Shown piece after piece: positions 6,674 to 13,318 of a DNA stretch of 13,318 nucleotides (position 1 is the first letter of the stretch; every line of letters starts with the position of its first letter). Under the pieces are notes generated by a model. The model saw only the letters and a list, made by a program, of their open reading frames with translations, did not search any database and had not been told where the DNA came from. The position numbers and the translations under genes were made by a program. The stretch spans positions 1 through 13,318 of the forward strand of contig CALMJB010000083.1 in the NCBI GenBank assembly GCA_937864205.1, given 5' to 3'. Source of the stretch: an uncultured Actinomycetes bacterium. GTDB lineage: Bacteria; Actinomycetota; Actinomycetes; Nanopelagicales; Nanopelagicaceae.

Positions 6674-6679
6674 TTGAAA

Positions 6680-7501
6680 ATGCTTACGGTCGCTGCTGTG
6701 CCAATCGGTAACAGTCAAGATGCCAGCGAACATCTACGAATTACTTTGCAAAATGCACGTTATGTAATCGCGGAAGATAGTCGAAAATTTCATCGGCTTT
6801 GTAGTGATTTGAAAGTTCAAACAAATGCCAAGATTTATTCATTTTTCGATGGCAATGAAAGTGAAACAATCGAAGAACTAACTAAATTAATCAAAGCTCA
6901 TGATGTGGTTTTAGTTAGCGATGCCGGTACTCCGGGAATTAATGATCCGGGTTATCGTTTAATTCGAGCCGCTATAAATAATGATGTCCCATTTCAAGTT
7001 TTGCCTGGTCCGAGTGCGGTCTTTACTGCACTGTTACTTTCGGGGCTACCCACCGATCGGTTTTGTTTTGAGGGTTTTCCACCGAGAACTCAAGCGGCAC
7101 GGCAAAAATGGTTTGCCGATCTTGCAAGTGAAGAACGCACCATCATTTTTTTTGAAGCCCCACATCGAATCATGGAGTCATTAAGTGATGCCCAGATTTC
7201 CTTTGGCGCCGATCGCCTTGGTGCGATTTGCAGAGAAATGACCAAACAATATGAACAGACAATCAGAGGCAAATTATCTGATTTAGTCGAATGGGCAAAT
7301 AACAATGAAGTGCTTGGCGAAATAACTGTTGTGCTCGCTGGATTTGATCCAAAATCTGCGCAAATCGATACCGCCGAAATAATTGCCAGAGTTAAAGCGG
7401 GTGAGAGCGCTGGGTTAACTCGAAAAAGTGCTATCTCAGTAGTTGCAAAGGATCTGACATTGCCAAAGCGTTTGGTTTACGAATTGATGATTGATCAGTA
7501 A
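6680..7501 (+). CDS. rsmI: 16S rRNA (cytidine-2'-O)-methyltransferase RsmI
   Basis: A tetrapyrrole-methylase-fold enzyme that uses S-adenosylmethionine to 2'-O-methylate C1402 of 16S rRNA, in the decoding centre. It has 273 residues from ATG 6680, normal for the family. Signatures: the N-terminal strand and turn AVPIGNSQDAS, EDSR (32-35), the SAM-site motif VSDAGTPGINDPG (79-91), PGPSAV (109-114), FEGFPPR (130-136), then FFEAPHRI and REMTKQYE. The frame can be extended by TTG-AAA to 6674, but the ATG at 6680 fits both the family N-terminus and the promoter spacing. Its divergent partner pmt and following metG-tatD-rsmA-ispE genes are the usual actinobacterial neighbours. The metG start lies 30 bp after the stop, so readthrough into metG is likely. 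Confidence 0.93.
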   Translation: MLTVAAVPIGNSQDASEHLRITLQNARYVIAEDSRKFHRLCSDLKVQTNAKIYSFFDGNESETIEELTKLIKAHDVVLVSDAGTPGINDPGYRLIRAAINNDVPFQVLPGPSAVFTALLLSGLPTDRFCFEGFPPRTQAARQKWFADLASEERTIIFFEAPHRIMESLSDAQISFGADRLGAICREMTKQYEQTIRGKLSDLVEWANNNEVLGEITVVLAGFDPKSAQIDTAEIIARVKAGESAGLTRKSAISVVAKDLTLPKRLVYELMIDQ

Positions 7502-7531
7502 TTTAAATAGAAAAGATGAGAGAATTCGAAA

Positions 7532-9079
7532 GTGTCTGAGCAAAAAAGTTTCTATGTAACAACGCCCATTTATTATGTAAATGATGCGCCACACATCGGG
7601 CATGCGTACACAACAATTGCCGGTGATGTTTTAACAAGATGGCACAGACAACGCGGGGAATCAGTTTGGTATTTGACCGGAACTGACGAGCATGGTCAGA
7701 AAGTTTTGAACACGGCCACCGCAAACAATGCTGATCCACTTAGTTGGTGTGATCGGTTGGTAAATGACGCCTGGAAACCACTTTGGCAACAATTAAATAT
7801 CGCAAATGATGATTTCATTCGAACTACCGAAGCGCGCCATGAATCTAGAGTTCAAAAATTTCTTACAGAATTAAAGGATGCCGGTTATATCTACGCCGGT
7901 AAATTTGAAGGTCCTTATTGTGTTGGTTGTGAAGAGTTCAAACTACCGGCTGATCTGATTGAAGGTAAGTGCAAAATCCACTCTAAGCCAGTTGAAATAT
8001 TGAGTGAAGACAATTGGTTTTTTAAGCTCTCGGCATTTCGAGAACAACTTTTAGAGCATTACCGAAAGAATCCAAACGCGTGCCAGCCAGAAAGTGCTCG
8101 CAATGAAGTAGTTTCATTTTTAGAGGGCGAAGTACGAGATTTATCGATTTCACGTTCGACTTTAAGTTGGGGAATACCGGTTCCTTGGGACACCAAACAA
8201 GTTATCTATGTTTGGTTTGATGCTTTGTTGAATTATGCAACCGCGGTCGGATTAGGGGAATCAAAGGATTTTTCAAAAAAGTGGCCGGCTGATATTCACT
8301 TGGTCGGAAAAGATATTTTGCGTTTTCATGCGGTAATTTGGCCAGCGATGTTGATGGCGGCGAAATTGCCAGTGCCAAATCAAGTTTTTGCCCATGGTTG
8401 GTTATTAGTTGCGGGTGAAAAAATGAGTAAAAGCAAATTAACTGGAATTGCACCAAGTGAAATTACAAATCATTTTGGTGTTGATGCATTTCGCTATTAC
8501 TTTTTACGAGCGATTCCATTCGGCTCAGATGGATCTTTTTCTTGGGAAGATATGAGCGCGCGATATACAAGTGAACTTGCAAATGATTTTGGAAATCTAG
8601 CCTCTAGAACTATTGCGATGTTGGAAAAGTATTTTGATGGGAAAATTCCAGAAGTTGCCAATGAGCCAAAACTTTCCGGCGCTTTACAATCAACGGTAAA
8701 AGCCGCAGACTTAGCAATCAGCTCACTCGATTTTCAAGGTGCGATTTTACAAATTCTAGAATTTTGTAAATTAGTAAATGGATATGTGACCGAAAAAGAA
8801 CCTTGGAAACTGGCTAAACAATCGGATGCGGTAAATAAAAAAGAACTCAGCGATGTTTTATATAACACTGCTGAAGCACTTCGAGCGTTGGCAGTACTTT
8901 TTAATTCGGTCATGCCACAAACCTGTCAGAAACTTTGGCGAGCGCTCGGCGTAGAAAAAACTCTTGGCAAATTAGCCGACCAAAGAATTAGCAATGTCGC
9001 TAAATGGGGCCAAATACCGGCCGGCACAGCCACATCTAAAATCGAGATTTTGTTCCCAAAAATAGAAGCAGAAGAGTAA
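7532..9079 (+). CDS. metG: Methionyl-tRNA synthetase
   Basis: Charges tRNA-Met with methionine in the cytoplasm. The 515-residue length is that of compact MetRSs without the C-terminal EMAP-type tRNA-binding domain. The class I catalytic domain carries HIGH at 21-24, in the YYVNDAPHIGH context typical of MetRS, and KMSKS at 297-301. A connective insertion with a zinc-knuckle pattern lies between them (Cys130, Cys133, Cys147, His150). Residues from about 350 on form the anticodon-binding helical domain with no obvious extra domain. Start is GTG 7532, giving SFYVTTPIYYVN at the expected distance. No clear Shine-Dalgarno sequence is seen; GAGAAT at 7520-7525 sits at the leaderless spacing but lacks the first T, so a weak internal promoter or readthrough from rsmI are both possible. 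Confidence 0.96.
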   Translation: MSEQKSFYVTTPIYYVNDAPHIGHAYTTIAGDVLTRWHRQRGESVWYLTGTDEHGQKVLNTATANNADPLSWCDRLVNDAWKPLWQQLNIANDDFIRTTEARHESRVQKFLTELKDAGYIYAGKFEGPYCVGCEEFKLPADLIEGKCKIHSKPVEILSEDNWFFKLSAFREQLLEHYRKNPNACQPESARNEVVSFLEGEVRDLSISRSTLSWGIPVPWDTKQVIYVWFDALLNYATAVGLGESKDFSKKWPADIHLVGKDILRFHAVIWPAMLMAAKLPVPNQVFAHGWLLVAGEKMSKSKLTGIAPSEITNHFGVDAFRYYFLRAIPFGSDGSFSWEDMSARYTSELANDFGNLASRTIAMLEKYFDGKIPEVANEPKLSGALQSTVKAADLAISSLDFQGAILQILEFCKLVNGYVTEKEPWKLAKQSDAVNKKELSDVLYNTAEALRALAVLFNSVMPQTCQKLWRALGVEKTLGKLADQRISNVAKWGQIPAGTATSKIEILFPKIEAEE

Positions 9080-9097
9080 AAGTTTTTAAAGCCGAAC

Positions 9098-9952
9098 ATG
9101 GCAGATAGACATAATCGCGACATCGATCGAGCCCCCGCACCACTGCCGCAACCATTACAGACAAAGGTTGCAGATTCACATGCGCATCTTGAGTTGATAT
9201 TCAATAGTGAGCCAGACGATGCACGTTTAGATGCATTAATCAAAGAGTGCGAAAGTGTTGGCGTAACTCGGATTGTTCAAGTTGGTTATTCGTTGGAACA
9301 ATCAAAATGGGGAATCAAATGTGCCGAAAAATTCTTAGGCAAAGTAGTTGCGACCGTTGCCCTACATCCAAACGAAGCCCCAATCGTTGATGATTTAGAT
9401 TGGCAAATATCGCAAATTGCAGAGCTGGCTAAAAATTCTCGCGTGCGCGGAATCGGTGAAACCGGTTTAGATTTCTTTCGTACTCCAAAAGAGTTACAGG
9501 ATAAACAGAGATATTCTTTTGAAAAACATATTGAAATCGCTAAAGCAACAGATAAGGCATTGATAATTCATGATCGCGATGCGCATGAAGCGGTTTTTGA
9601 AACTTTAGAGAAAGTTGGTGCGCCATCCAAGACCATTTTTCATTGCTATTCAGCGGATGCGCAATTTGCAAAGCGAGCAGTTGCCGCCGGTTACATACTT
9701 TCATTCGCCGGAACTGTTACTTTTAAAAACGCACCGCACCTAAGACAAGCACTTGAATTAGTTCCAGTCGAACAACTTTTAGTTGAAACCGATTCACCAT
9801 TTTTAGCCCCTACCCCAAATCGAGGTTTACTAAATACCCCGGCACAAATTCCAAATACGTTAAGACAAATGGCGATGGTGCGTGGTGAATCAGTTGATTA
9901 CTTGGCAGAGCGAATCGATCAAAATATCGATGAGATTTTCGGTGACTTTTGA
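9098..9952 (+). CDS. TatD-family metal-dependent hydrolase / DNase
   Basis: A 284-residue TIM-barrel hydrolase of the TatD family; homologues act as metal-dependent 3'-5' nucleases on DNA, and some on RNA. Metal ligands are all visible: DSHAHLE with His28 and His30, Glu121 in GIGETGLDFF, His158 in LIIHDRDA, His182 in FHCYSAD, and Asp232 in VETDSPFLAP. The first 25 residues are a proline-rich extension before the barrel, a frequent feature of actinobacterial members. The ATG at 9098 lies 18 bp after the metG stop; neither a clear Shine-Dalgarno sequence nor a well-placed TAnnnT box was found, so translation from a metG transcript is the likely mode. The stop overlaps the TTG start of rsmA. In many actinobacteria a resuscitation-promoting factor gene follows tatD; it is absent here. 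Confidence 0.92.
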   Translation: MADRHNRDIDRAPAPLPQPLQTKVADSHAHLELIFNSEPDDARLDALIKECESVGVTRIVQVGYSLEQSKWGIKCAEKFLGKVVATVALHPNEAPIVDDLDWQISQIAELAKNSRVRGIGETGLDFFRTPKELQDKQRYSFEKHIEIAKATDKALIIHDRDAHEAVFETLEKVGAPSKTIFHCYSADAQFAKRAVAAGYILSFAGTVTFKNAPHLRQALELVPVEQLLVETDSPFLAPTPNRGLLNTPAQIPNTLRQMAMVRGESVDYLAERIDQNIDEIFGDF

Positions 9953-10806
9953 TCAAATATCTCGGCGCTAAACAGATTCGAGACTTAGCAAAAGAGTTAA
10001 ACCTAAAGCCAACCAAAAAATTAGGGCAAAACTTTGTGATTGATTCAAACACCTGCCGCAAAATTGTCGACTTAGCGAATATTTCAAAATCGGATTTAGT
10101 AATCGAAATAGGGCCAGGGCTTGGATCTTTAACTCTTGCTTTGTTAGATCAGGCCGGTCATGTAGTCGCAGTAGAAATTGATAAACGATTATCAGATCAA
10201 CTTCTAGAGACTGTTATTGAAAATGGTGCTGATAAAAATCGGTTGACTATATTGAATATGGATGCGCTGCAATTATCAGCAGCAGATATTGCTAACCAAC
10301 ACCTTGGTGGCTTTAAATCCATAAAAGTTGTGGCAAACCTTCCCTACAACATCTCAGTTCCGGTAATCATCAACTTGTTAGAGAACTTCAATAATCTCAA
10401 CCAAATCACCGTGATGGTGCAGACTGAAGTGGCGCAGCGGTTAGCTGCCAAAGCTGGCAACAAGGATTACGGCGCGCCAAGTGCAAAAGTTGCTTGGTGG
10501 GCAGATGCAAAAATAGTCAGCAAAATTTCCCGTAAAGTATTTTGGCCAGAGCCAAATGTGGACTCATCGATCATTCAATTATCAGTTCGTAAGAGTTTAG
10601 GCAGTGAGAAATTGAGAAGGGCTTGTTTTCAAGTGATTGATTTGGCTTTTTCTACCCGCCGAAAAATGTTGCGTTCGACCTTATCTACTTTATTCGGATC
10701 GGTGAAGTTGGCTGAAGCAAGATTATCTGAAATAGGAATTAATCCAACTTTAAGAGGAGAGTCATTAGAAATTAAAGATTTTTTGAAAATTGCAGAACTG
10801 CTGTAG
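9949..10806 (+). CDS. rsmA: 16S rRNA (adenine1518/1519-N6)-dimethyltransferase RsmA (KsgA)
   Basis: Dimethylates two adjacent adenosines in the 3'-terminal helix of 16S rRNA during small-subunit maturation. 285 residues, normal length. Motifs: PTKKLGQNFVID (21-32) at the N-terminus, SAM motif I EIGPGLGSLTLAL (53-65), the acidic VEIDKR (75-80), NMDAL (103-107), the catalytic NLPYNIS (130-136), and the C-terminal FSTRRKMLRSTL. The chosen start is TTG 9949, which overlaps the tatD stop as TTGA and gives the family-like sequence KYLGAKQIRDLAKELNL; no better ATG or GTG exists in frame. A GGTGA lies 3 bases upstream, so translation is probably coupled to tatD termination. ispE follows after 27 bp. 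Confidence 0.94.
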   Translation: MIKYLGAKQIRDLAKELNLKPTKKLGQNFVIDSNTCRKIVDLANISKSDLVIEIGPGLGSLTLALLDQAGHVVAVEIDKRLSDQLLETVIENGADKNRLTILNMDALQLSAADIANQHLGGFKSIKVVANLPYNISVPVIINLLENFNNLNQITVMVQTEVAQRLAAKAGNKDYGAPSAKVAWWADAKIVSKISRKVFWPEPNVDSSIIQLSVRKSLGSEKLRRACFQVIDLAFSTRRKMLRSTLSTLFGSVKLAEARLSEIGINPTLRGESLEIKDFLKIAELL

Positions 10807-10821
10807 GAATTTTGCCGAAAG

Positions 10822-10827
10822 TAGAAT
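10822..10827 (+). promoter_or_regulatory. -10 element (TAGAAT) of a probable leaderless ispE transcript
   Basis: TAGAAT is one mismatch from TATAAT and ends exactly 6 bases before the ATG at 10834. No Shine-Dalgarno sequence precedes the ATG and no convincing -35 was found in the end of rsmA. Confidence 0.55.
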
Positions 10828-10833
10828 GAGCAC

Positions 10834-11748
10834 ATGGCCAACAAATCAGTAACTTTAAAGGTGCCAGCCAAAATTAATTTACAACTTTCCGTTGGTCCAC
10901 TTAAATCAGATGGTTATCATGAGTTGGCTACAGTTTTTCAAGCGGTATCACTTTATGATGAGGTAAAAATAAGTAAGGCGGCATCAGGTTCTGGAATAAC
11001 TTTAAAGATTTCTGGCGCGAAAGATCTGCCAACCGATTCCACTAATTTGGCATGGAAAGCGGCGGAAATCATGGCTAATCGATTTGGCTGTGGCACCGAT
11101 TTGGAAATCCAAATAAAGAAAGAGATTCCAGTGGCCGGTGGAATGGCTGGTGGCAGTGCAAACGCCGCTGCGGTATTGATTGGCATGGATGCATTGTTTG
11201 ATTTGAAAATTGCTCGCTCTGAATTGATGGCTATTGGTGCAACATTAGGTGCGGATGTGCCCTTTGCAATTATGGGAAATGTTGCAATTGGTAGAGGCCA
11301 CGGTGATCAATTGAATTCAGTTTTAAGTCGCGGAAATTATTTATGGGTACTGGCTTTTTCTAATCAAGGTTTATCTACCCCGGCGGTTTATAAAGAGTGT
11401 GATCGACTGCGAGCCGGAATGAATATTGCAAATCCAACCATCAATGATTCATTGTTGCAGGCGTTAGCAAGTGGTGATGCAAAATTACTTGGAAAATCTT
11501 TAGTAAATGATTTACAAGCAGCGGCTTGTTCATTAAAACCATCCTTGCGATTAATTTTAGATGTTGGAAATGAGTACGGTGCATTGGGTTCAATCGTCTC
11601 TGGCTCTGGACCTACTGTTGCATTTTTAGTTTCAGATCAAGATCACGCCTTAGATTTAACCGTTGCATTAAGTGGCAGTGGTGTCGTTAGCAATGCGATA
11701 TCAGTGAATGCTCCAGTTTCTGGTGCGAAAATAATTGAAAGTTTTTAA
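10834..11748 (+). CDS. ispE: 4-diphosphocytidyl-2-C-methyl-D-erythritol kinase
   Basis: GHMP-family kinase that phosphorylates CDP-methylerythritol with ATP in the non-mevalonate (MEP) isoprenoid pathway, which supplies undecaprenyl-phosphate, menaquinone and related lipids. 304 residues, normal length. Visible: KVPAKINLQLSVG near the start with Lys13 as the likely catalytic lysine, the DGYHEL substrate motif (26-31), the glycine-rich ATP loop PVAGGMAGGSANAA (99-112) in its actinobacterial form, LGADVPF with catalytic Asp141, and a C-terminal GSIVSGSGPTVAFL motif. Start ATG 10834 is supported by the family N-terminus and the TAGAAT box. The stop is 29 bp before the tRNA-Gln gene. Confidence 0.95.
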   Translation: MANKSVTLKVPAKINLQLSVGPLKSDGYHELATVFQAVSLYDEVKISKAASGSGITLKISGAKDLPTDSTNLAWKAAEIMANRFGCGTDLEIQIKKEIPVAGGMAGGSANAAAVLIGMDALFDLKIARSELMAIGATLGADVPFAIMGNVAIGRGHGDQLNSVLSRGNYLWVLAFSNQGLSTPAVYKECDRLRAGMNIANPTINDSLLQALASGDAKLLGKSLVNDLQAAACSLKPSLRLILDVGNEYGALGSIVSGSGPTVAFLVSDQDHALDLTVALSGSGVVSNAISVNAPVSGAKIIESF

Positions 11749-11765
11749 TTTTGAGTAATTAACGG

Positions 11766-11771
11766 GATAAT
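11766..11771 (+). promoter_or_regulatory. Possible -10 element (GATAAT) for tRNA-Gln and glmU
   Basis: GATAAT, one mismatch from TATAAT, ends 6 bases before the first base of the mature tRNA at 11778. If used, transcription would begin at or very near the tRNA 5' end. No -35 at a proper distance was found (TTGAGT at 11751-11756 is only 9 bases away), so this is tentative. Confidence 0.35.
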
Positions 11772-11777
11772 TCAGGT

Positions 11778-11849
11778 TCCGCCATTGTGTAGTGGCTAGC
11801 ACATGAGCCTTTGAAGCTCAGGGTCCTGGATCGATACCAGGTGGCGGAG
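11778..11849 (+). tRNA. tRNA-Gln, anticodon TTG
   Basis: 72 bases fold into a complete cloverleaf. The acceptor stem TCCGCCA (11778-11784) pairs perfectly with TGGCGGA (11842-11848), followed by discriminator G at 11849; CCA is not encoded. The D stem GTGT/GCAC closes an AGTGGCTA loop. The anticodon stem TGAGC/GCTCA has loop CTTTGAA with anticodon TTG at 11811-11813, reading CAA (and CAG by wobble). There is a 4-base variable region GGGT, and T stem CCTGG/CCAGG. The T-loop (11830-11836) is ATCGATA, with A where position 54 is almost always T in bacteria. G at position 15 facing T at 48 is also non-standard. It precedes glmU by 29 bases and is probably cotranscribed with it. Confidence 0.95.
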
Positions 11850-11864
11850 CGATTCCAACGAGAT

Positions 11865-11870
11865 AAGGAG
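11865..11870 (+). promoter_or_regulatory. Strong Shine-Dalgarno sequence (AAGGAG) of glmU
   Basis: AAGGAG lies 8 bases before the TTG at 11879 and fixes that TTG as the glmU start. It is the only strong Shine-Dalgarno sequence noticed in the window, in keeping with an mRNA that has a 5' leader because it begins with, or is processed from, the upstream tRNA. Confidence 0.8.
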
Positions 11871-11878
11871 CGCACAAC

Positions 11879-13300
11879 TTGCAAATCGAACTTGCAGTTG
11901 TTTTGGCAGCGGGAGAGGGAACTCGCATGCGCTCAGGTACAGCCAAGGTTCTTCATAAAGTTTGTGGGCAAACCATGTTGCATCATGTTGTGCAATCAAT
12001 CAGTGCAATCAATCCAAAATCATTAAAGATTGTGGTGGGTGCGCATAAAGAATCGGTAGAGGCTCATATTAAAGAGATTGCCCCATCTGCAAAAACAGTT
12101 TTTCAAAAAGTTAGAAATGGCACCGGTCATGCCACTGAATTGGCGTTAGCTAATGAATCAAATGCTGGTTCAGTTCTGATTATGGCCGGCGATATCCCAC
12201 TTATTACCGGAATGACGTTAGTTGAACTTTTTGAAGTTCATCAACGTAGCAAAAGTGCGGCCACTATCCTGACGGCAACCGTGCCAGACCCAACTGGTTA
12301 CGGACGAATATTGCGAGATGAAAAAGGAAAAATCACTCATATAGTAGAAGAAAAGGAAGCAGATTCAGCAACAAAAGCAATAGATGAAATTAATAGTGGA
12401 ATTTATATTTTTGCACTTGGAAAATTGATAGAAGTAATAGGAAAGTTAGAGCGAAATAACTCTCAGAACGAGCTCTATTTGACCGATGTGATTGAACATT
12501 TAGTTGCCGCGAATGAACCAGTTTCAAGTTATAACATCCCCGATTATGTGGAAATTTTAGGTGTAAATGATCGGGCAAAATTAGCCGATTGCGCTGCAAT
12601 TATGCGCGATCGAATCAATGAGCAACATATGTTTAATGGCGTATCAATCATCGATCCAACTACAACTTGGATAGATCGAAGTGTTGAATTATCAAAAGAT
12701 GTCACGATTTTTCCAGGTAGTGCGTTGCAGGGAAATACTAAAGTTTCAGAAAATTGCGTCATTGGACCGCGAACCACATTGGTAGATTGCAATGTTCAAG
12801 CCGGGGCACAAATAATCGAGAGTTATGCGATCGAATCTAACATCGGTGAAAATGCAAATGTTGGTCCGTTCTCATATTTGCGTTCAAACACTCAATTAGC
12901 AGCAAACACAAAAGTTGGCGCATATGTTGAGGTAAAAAATTCAAAGATTGGCGCTGATTCCAAAGTTCCGCACCTTTCTTATATTGGGGATGCACAAATT
13001 GGCACCGGTACAAATATTGGGGCTGCGACGGTAATAGTTAATTTTGATGGTGAAAATAAACATGAAACTAAAATCGGCAATCATGTTCGAGTTGGTAGCG
13101 ATTCGATGCTGGTTGCCCCAGTTAATATCGGCGATGGTGCCTATACCGCGGCTGGTTCAGTTGTGACAGAGGATGTGCCAGCTGGTGCTTTAGCGGTAGC
13201 GCGCGGCAAGCAGTCAAATATTTTAGGTTGGGTATTGCGCAAACGGAAAGGAAGTAAATCTGCCGAGGCTGCAAAATCAGCCGGAGCAAGTGAAAAGTAA
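11879..13300 (+). CDS. glmU: Bifunctional GlmU: glucosamine-1-phosphate acetyltransferase / GlcNAc-1-phosphate uridylyltransferase
   Basis: Makes UDP-GlcNAc for peptidoglycan: acetylates glucosamine-1-phosphate, then transfers UMP from UTP. 473 residues, close to other actinobacterial forms. The N-terminal Rossmann-like domain has LAAGEGTRMRS (9-19) with Lys23, NGTGHA (80-85) and MAGDIPL with Asp105 as a metal ligand. A long helix near 230 leads to a C-terminal left-handed beta-helix of hexapeptide repeats from about 255. It includes GPFSYLR, VPHLSYIGD with the likely catalytic His365, and VNFDGENKHETKIG, typical of the acetyltransferase site. A charged Lys/Ala/Ser-rich tail of about 20 residues follows NILGWVLRKRKG. 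Start is TTG 11879, supported by AAGGAG at 11865-11870 and the family N-terminus. The last 18 bases of the window after the stop show no gene. Confidence 0.96.
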   Translation: MQIELAVVLAAGEGTRMRSGTAKVLHKVCGQTMLHHVVQSISAINPKSLKIVVGAHKESVEAHIKEIAPSAKTVFQKVRNGTGHATELALANESNAGSVLIMAGDIPLITGMTLVELFEVHQRSKSAATILTATVPDPTGYGRILRDEKGKITHIVEEKEADSATKAIDEINSGIYIFALGKLIEVIGKLERNNSQNELYLTDVIEHLVAANEPVSSYNIPDYVEILGVNDRAKLADCAAIMRDRINEQHMFNGVSIIDPTTTWIDRSVELSKDVTIFPGSALQGNTKVSENCVIGPRTTLVDCNVQAGAQIIESYAIESNIGENANVGPFSYLRSNTQLAANTKVGAYVEVKNSKIGADSKVPHLSYIGDAQIGTGTNIGAATVIVNFDGENKHETKIGNHVRVGSDSMLVAPVNIGDGAYTAAGSVVTEDVPAGALAVARGKQSNILGWVLRKRKGSKSAEAAKSAGASEK

Positions 13301-13318
13301 AATCAGATTATTAGTAAA

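Noticed and set aside
6674..6679. TTG start two codons upstream of the rsmI ATG
   Set aside because: ATG 6680 is 6 bases after the -10 and fits the family N-terminus; the TTG lies between the -10 and the expected transcription start.
7503..7739. 78-codon minus-strand frame covering the metG start
   Set aside because: Antisense to the conserved HIGH region of MetRS; the His/Cys-rich translation is typical of a shadow frame.
8926..9243. 105-codon minus-strand frame across the metG/tatD junction
   Set aside because: Antisense to two well-supported genes with no recognisable domain or promoter.
11811..12026. 71-codon open frame on the plus strand starting in the tRNA anticodon arm
   Set aside because: It overlaps the tRNA and the start of glmU in another frame, with a composition like shadow translation and no ribosome-binding signal of its own.
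1..13318. CRISPR array, insertion sequence, prophage, integron or long direct repeats
   Set aside because: No regularly spaced repeats, transposase or phage-like proteins and no terminal inverted repeats were seen; nearly all bases belong to housekeeping genes.
13301..13318. Start of a further gene after glmU
   Set aside because: Only 18 bases remain after the stop codon, with no start codon context that could be judged.

Overview
The window is an ordinary-looking but very compact stretch of chromosome, roughly 40% G+C by eye, and coding almost end to end. Gene content and order are actinobacterial: a CtaG module that looks like the end of a CopD-CtaG fusion, a 5-FCL / MoeA-like / RimJ / SepX(GlpR) block, Pmt back-to-back with RsmI, then MetRS, TatD, RsmA, IspE, tRNA-Gln and GlmU. 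Low G+C, gaps of a few bases and the missing accessory members of these clusters (no galU, no rpf) suggest a genome-streamlined actinobacterium such as the freshwater acI/Nanopelagicales group. That assignment is inference from style and synteny, not from a marker gene.

Layout. 1-1137 (+): 3' part of a membrane copper/cytochrome-oxidase assembly protein, cut by the window edge. 1178-2317 (+): acyl-CoA dehydrogenase. 2320-2931 (-): 5-formyltetrahydrofolate cyclo-ligase, convergent with the dehydrogenase and divergent from the next block. 2949-5325 (+): a shortened MoeA/gephyrin-like protein, a RimJ-type GNAT and a SepX/GlpR-like membrane protein. 5326-6627 (-): protein O-mannosyltransferase, whose stop codon abuts that of the SepX-like gene. 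6680-10806 (+): rsmI, metG, tatD, rsmA; 10834-11748 (+): ispE; 11778-11849 (+): tRNA-Gln(TTG); 11879-13300 (+): glmU. No mobile element, CRISPR array or phage gene was seen, and no gene-free stretch exceeds about 130 bases.

How the genes work together. The right half is housekeeping: rRNA 2'-O- and N6-methylation (RsmI, RsmA), methionine charging, a TatD nuclease, an isoprenoid-precursor kinase and the last two steps of UDP-GlcNAc synthesis for peptidoglycan. The most interesting block is 2949-5325. In Corynebacterium, a MoeA homologue called Glp and its membrane receptor GlpR (SepX in Streptomyces) take part in FtsZ-dependent division. Here the MoeA-like partner has lost the region that should hold MoeA domain II and nearly all Moco-site motifs, while the membrane partner is intact. 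This points to a protein kept for a structural, not catalytic, role.

A second theme is expression. Several start codons sit 6-8 bases after a TAnnnT hexamer with no Shine-Dalgarno sequence, the geometry of leaderless transcripts. The MoeA-like gene and the divergent cyclo-ligase appear to share one symmetric -10 element, with start codons 18 bases apart. The one strong Shine-Dalgarno sequence noticed belongs to glmU, which lies just behind a tRNA gene. That tRNA-Gln has an unusual A at position 54 of its T-loop.
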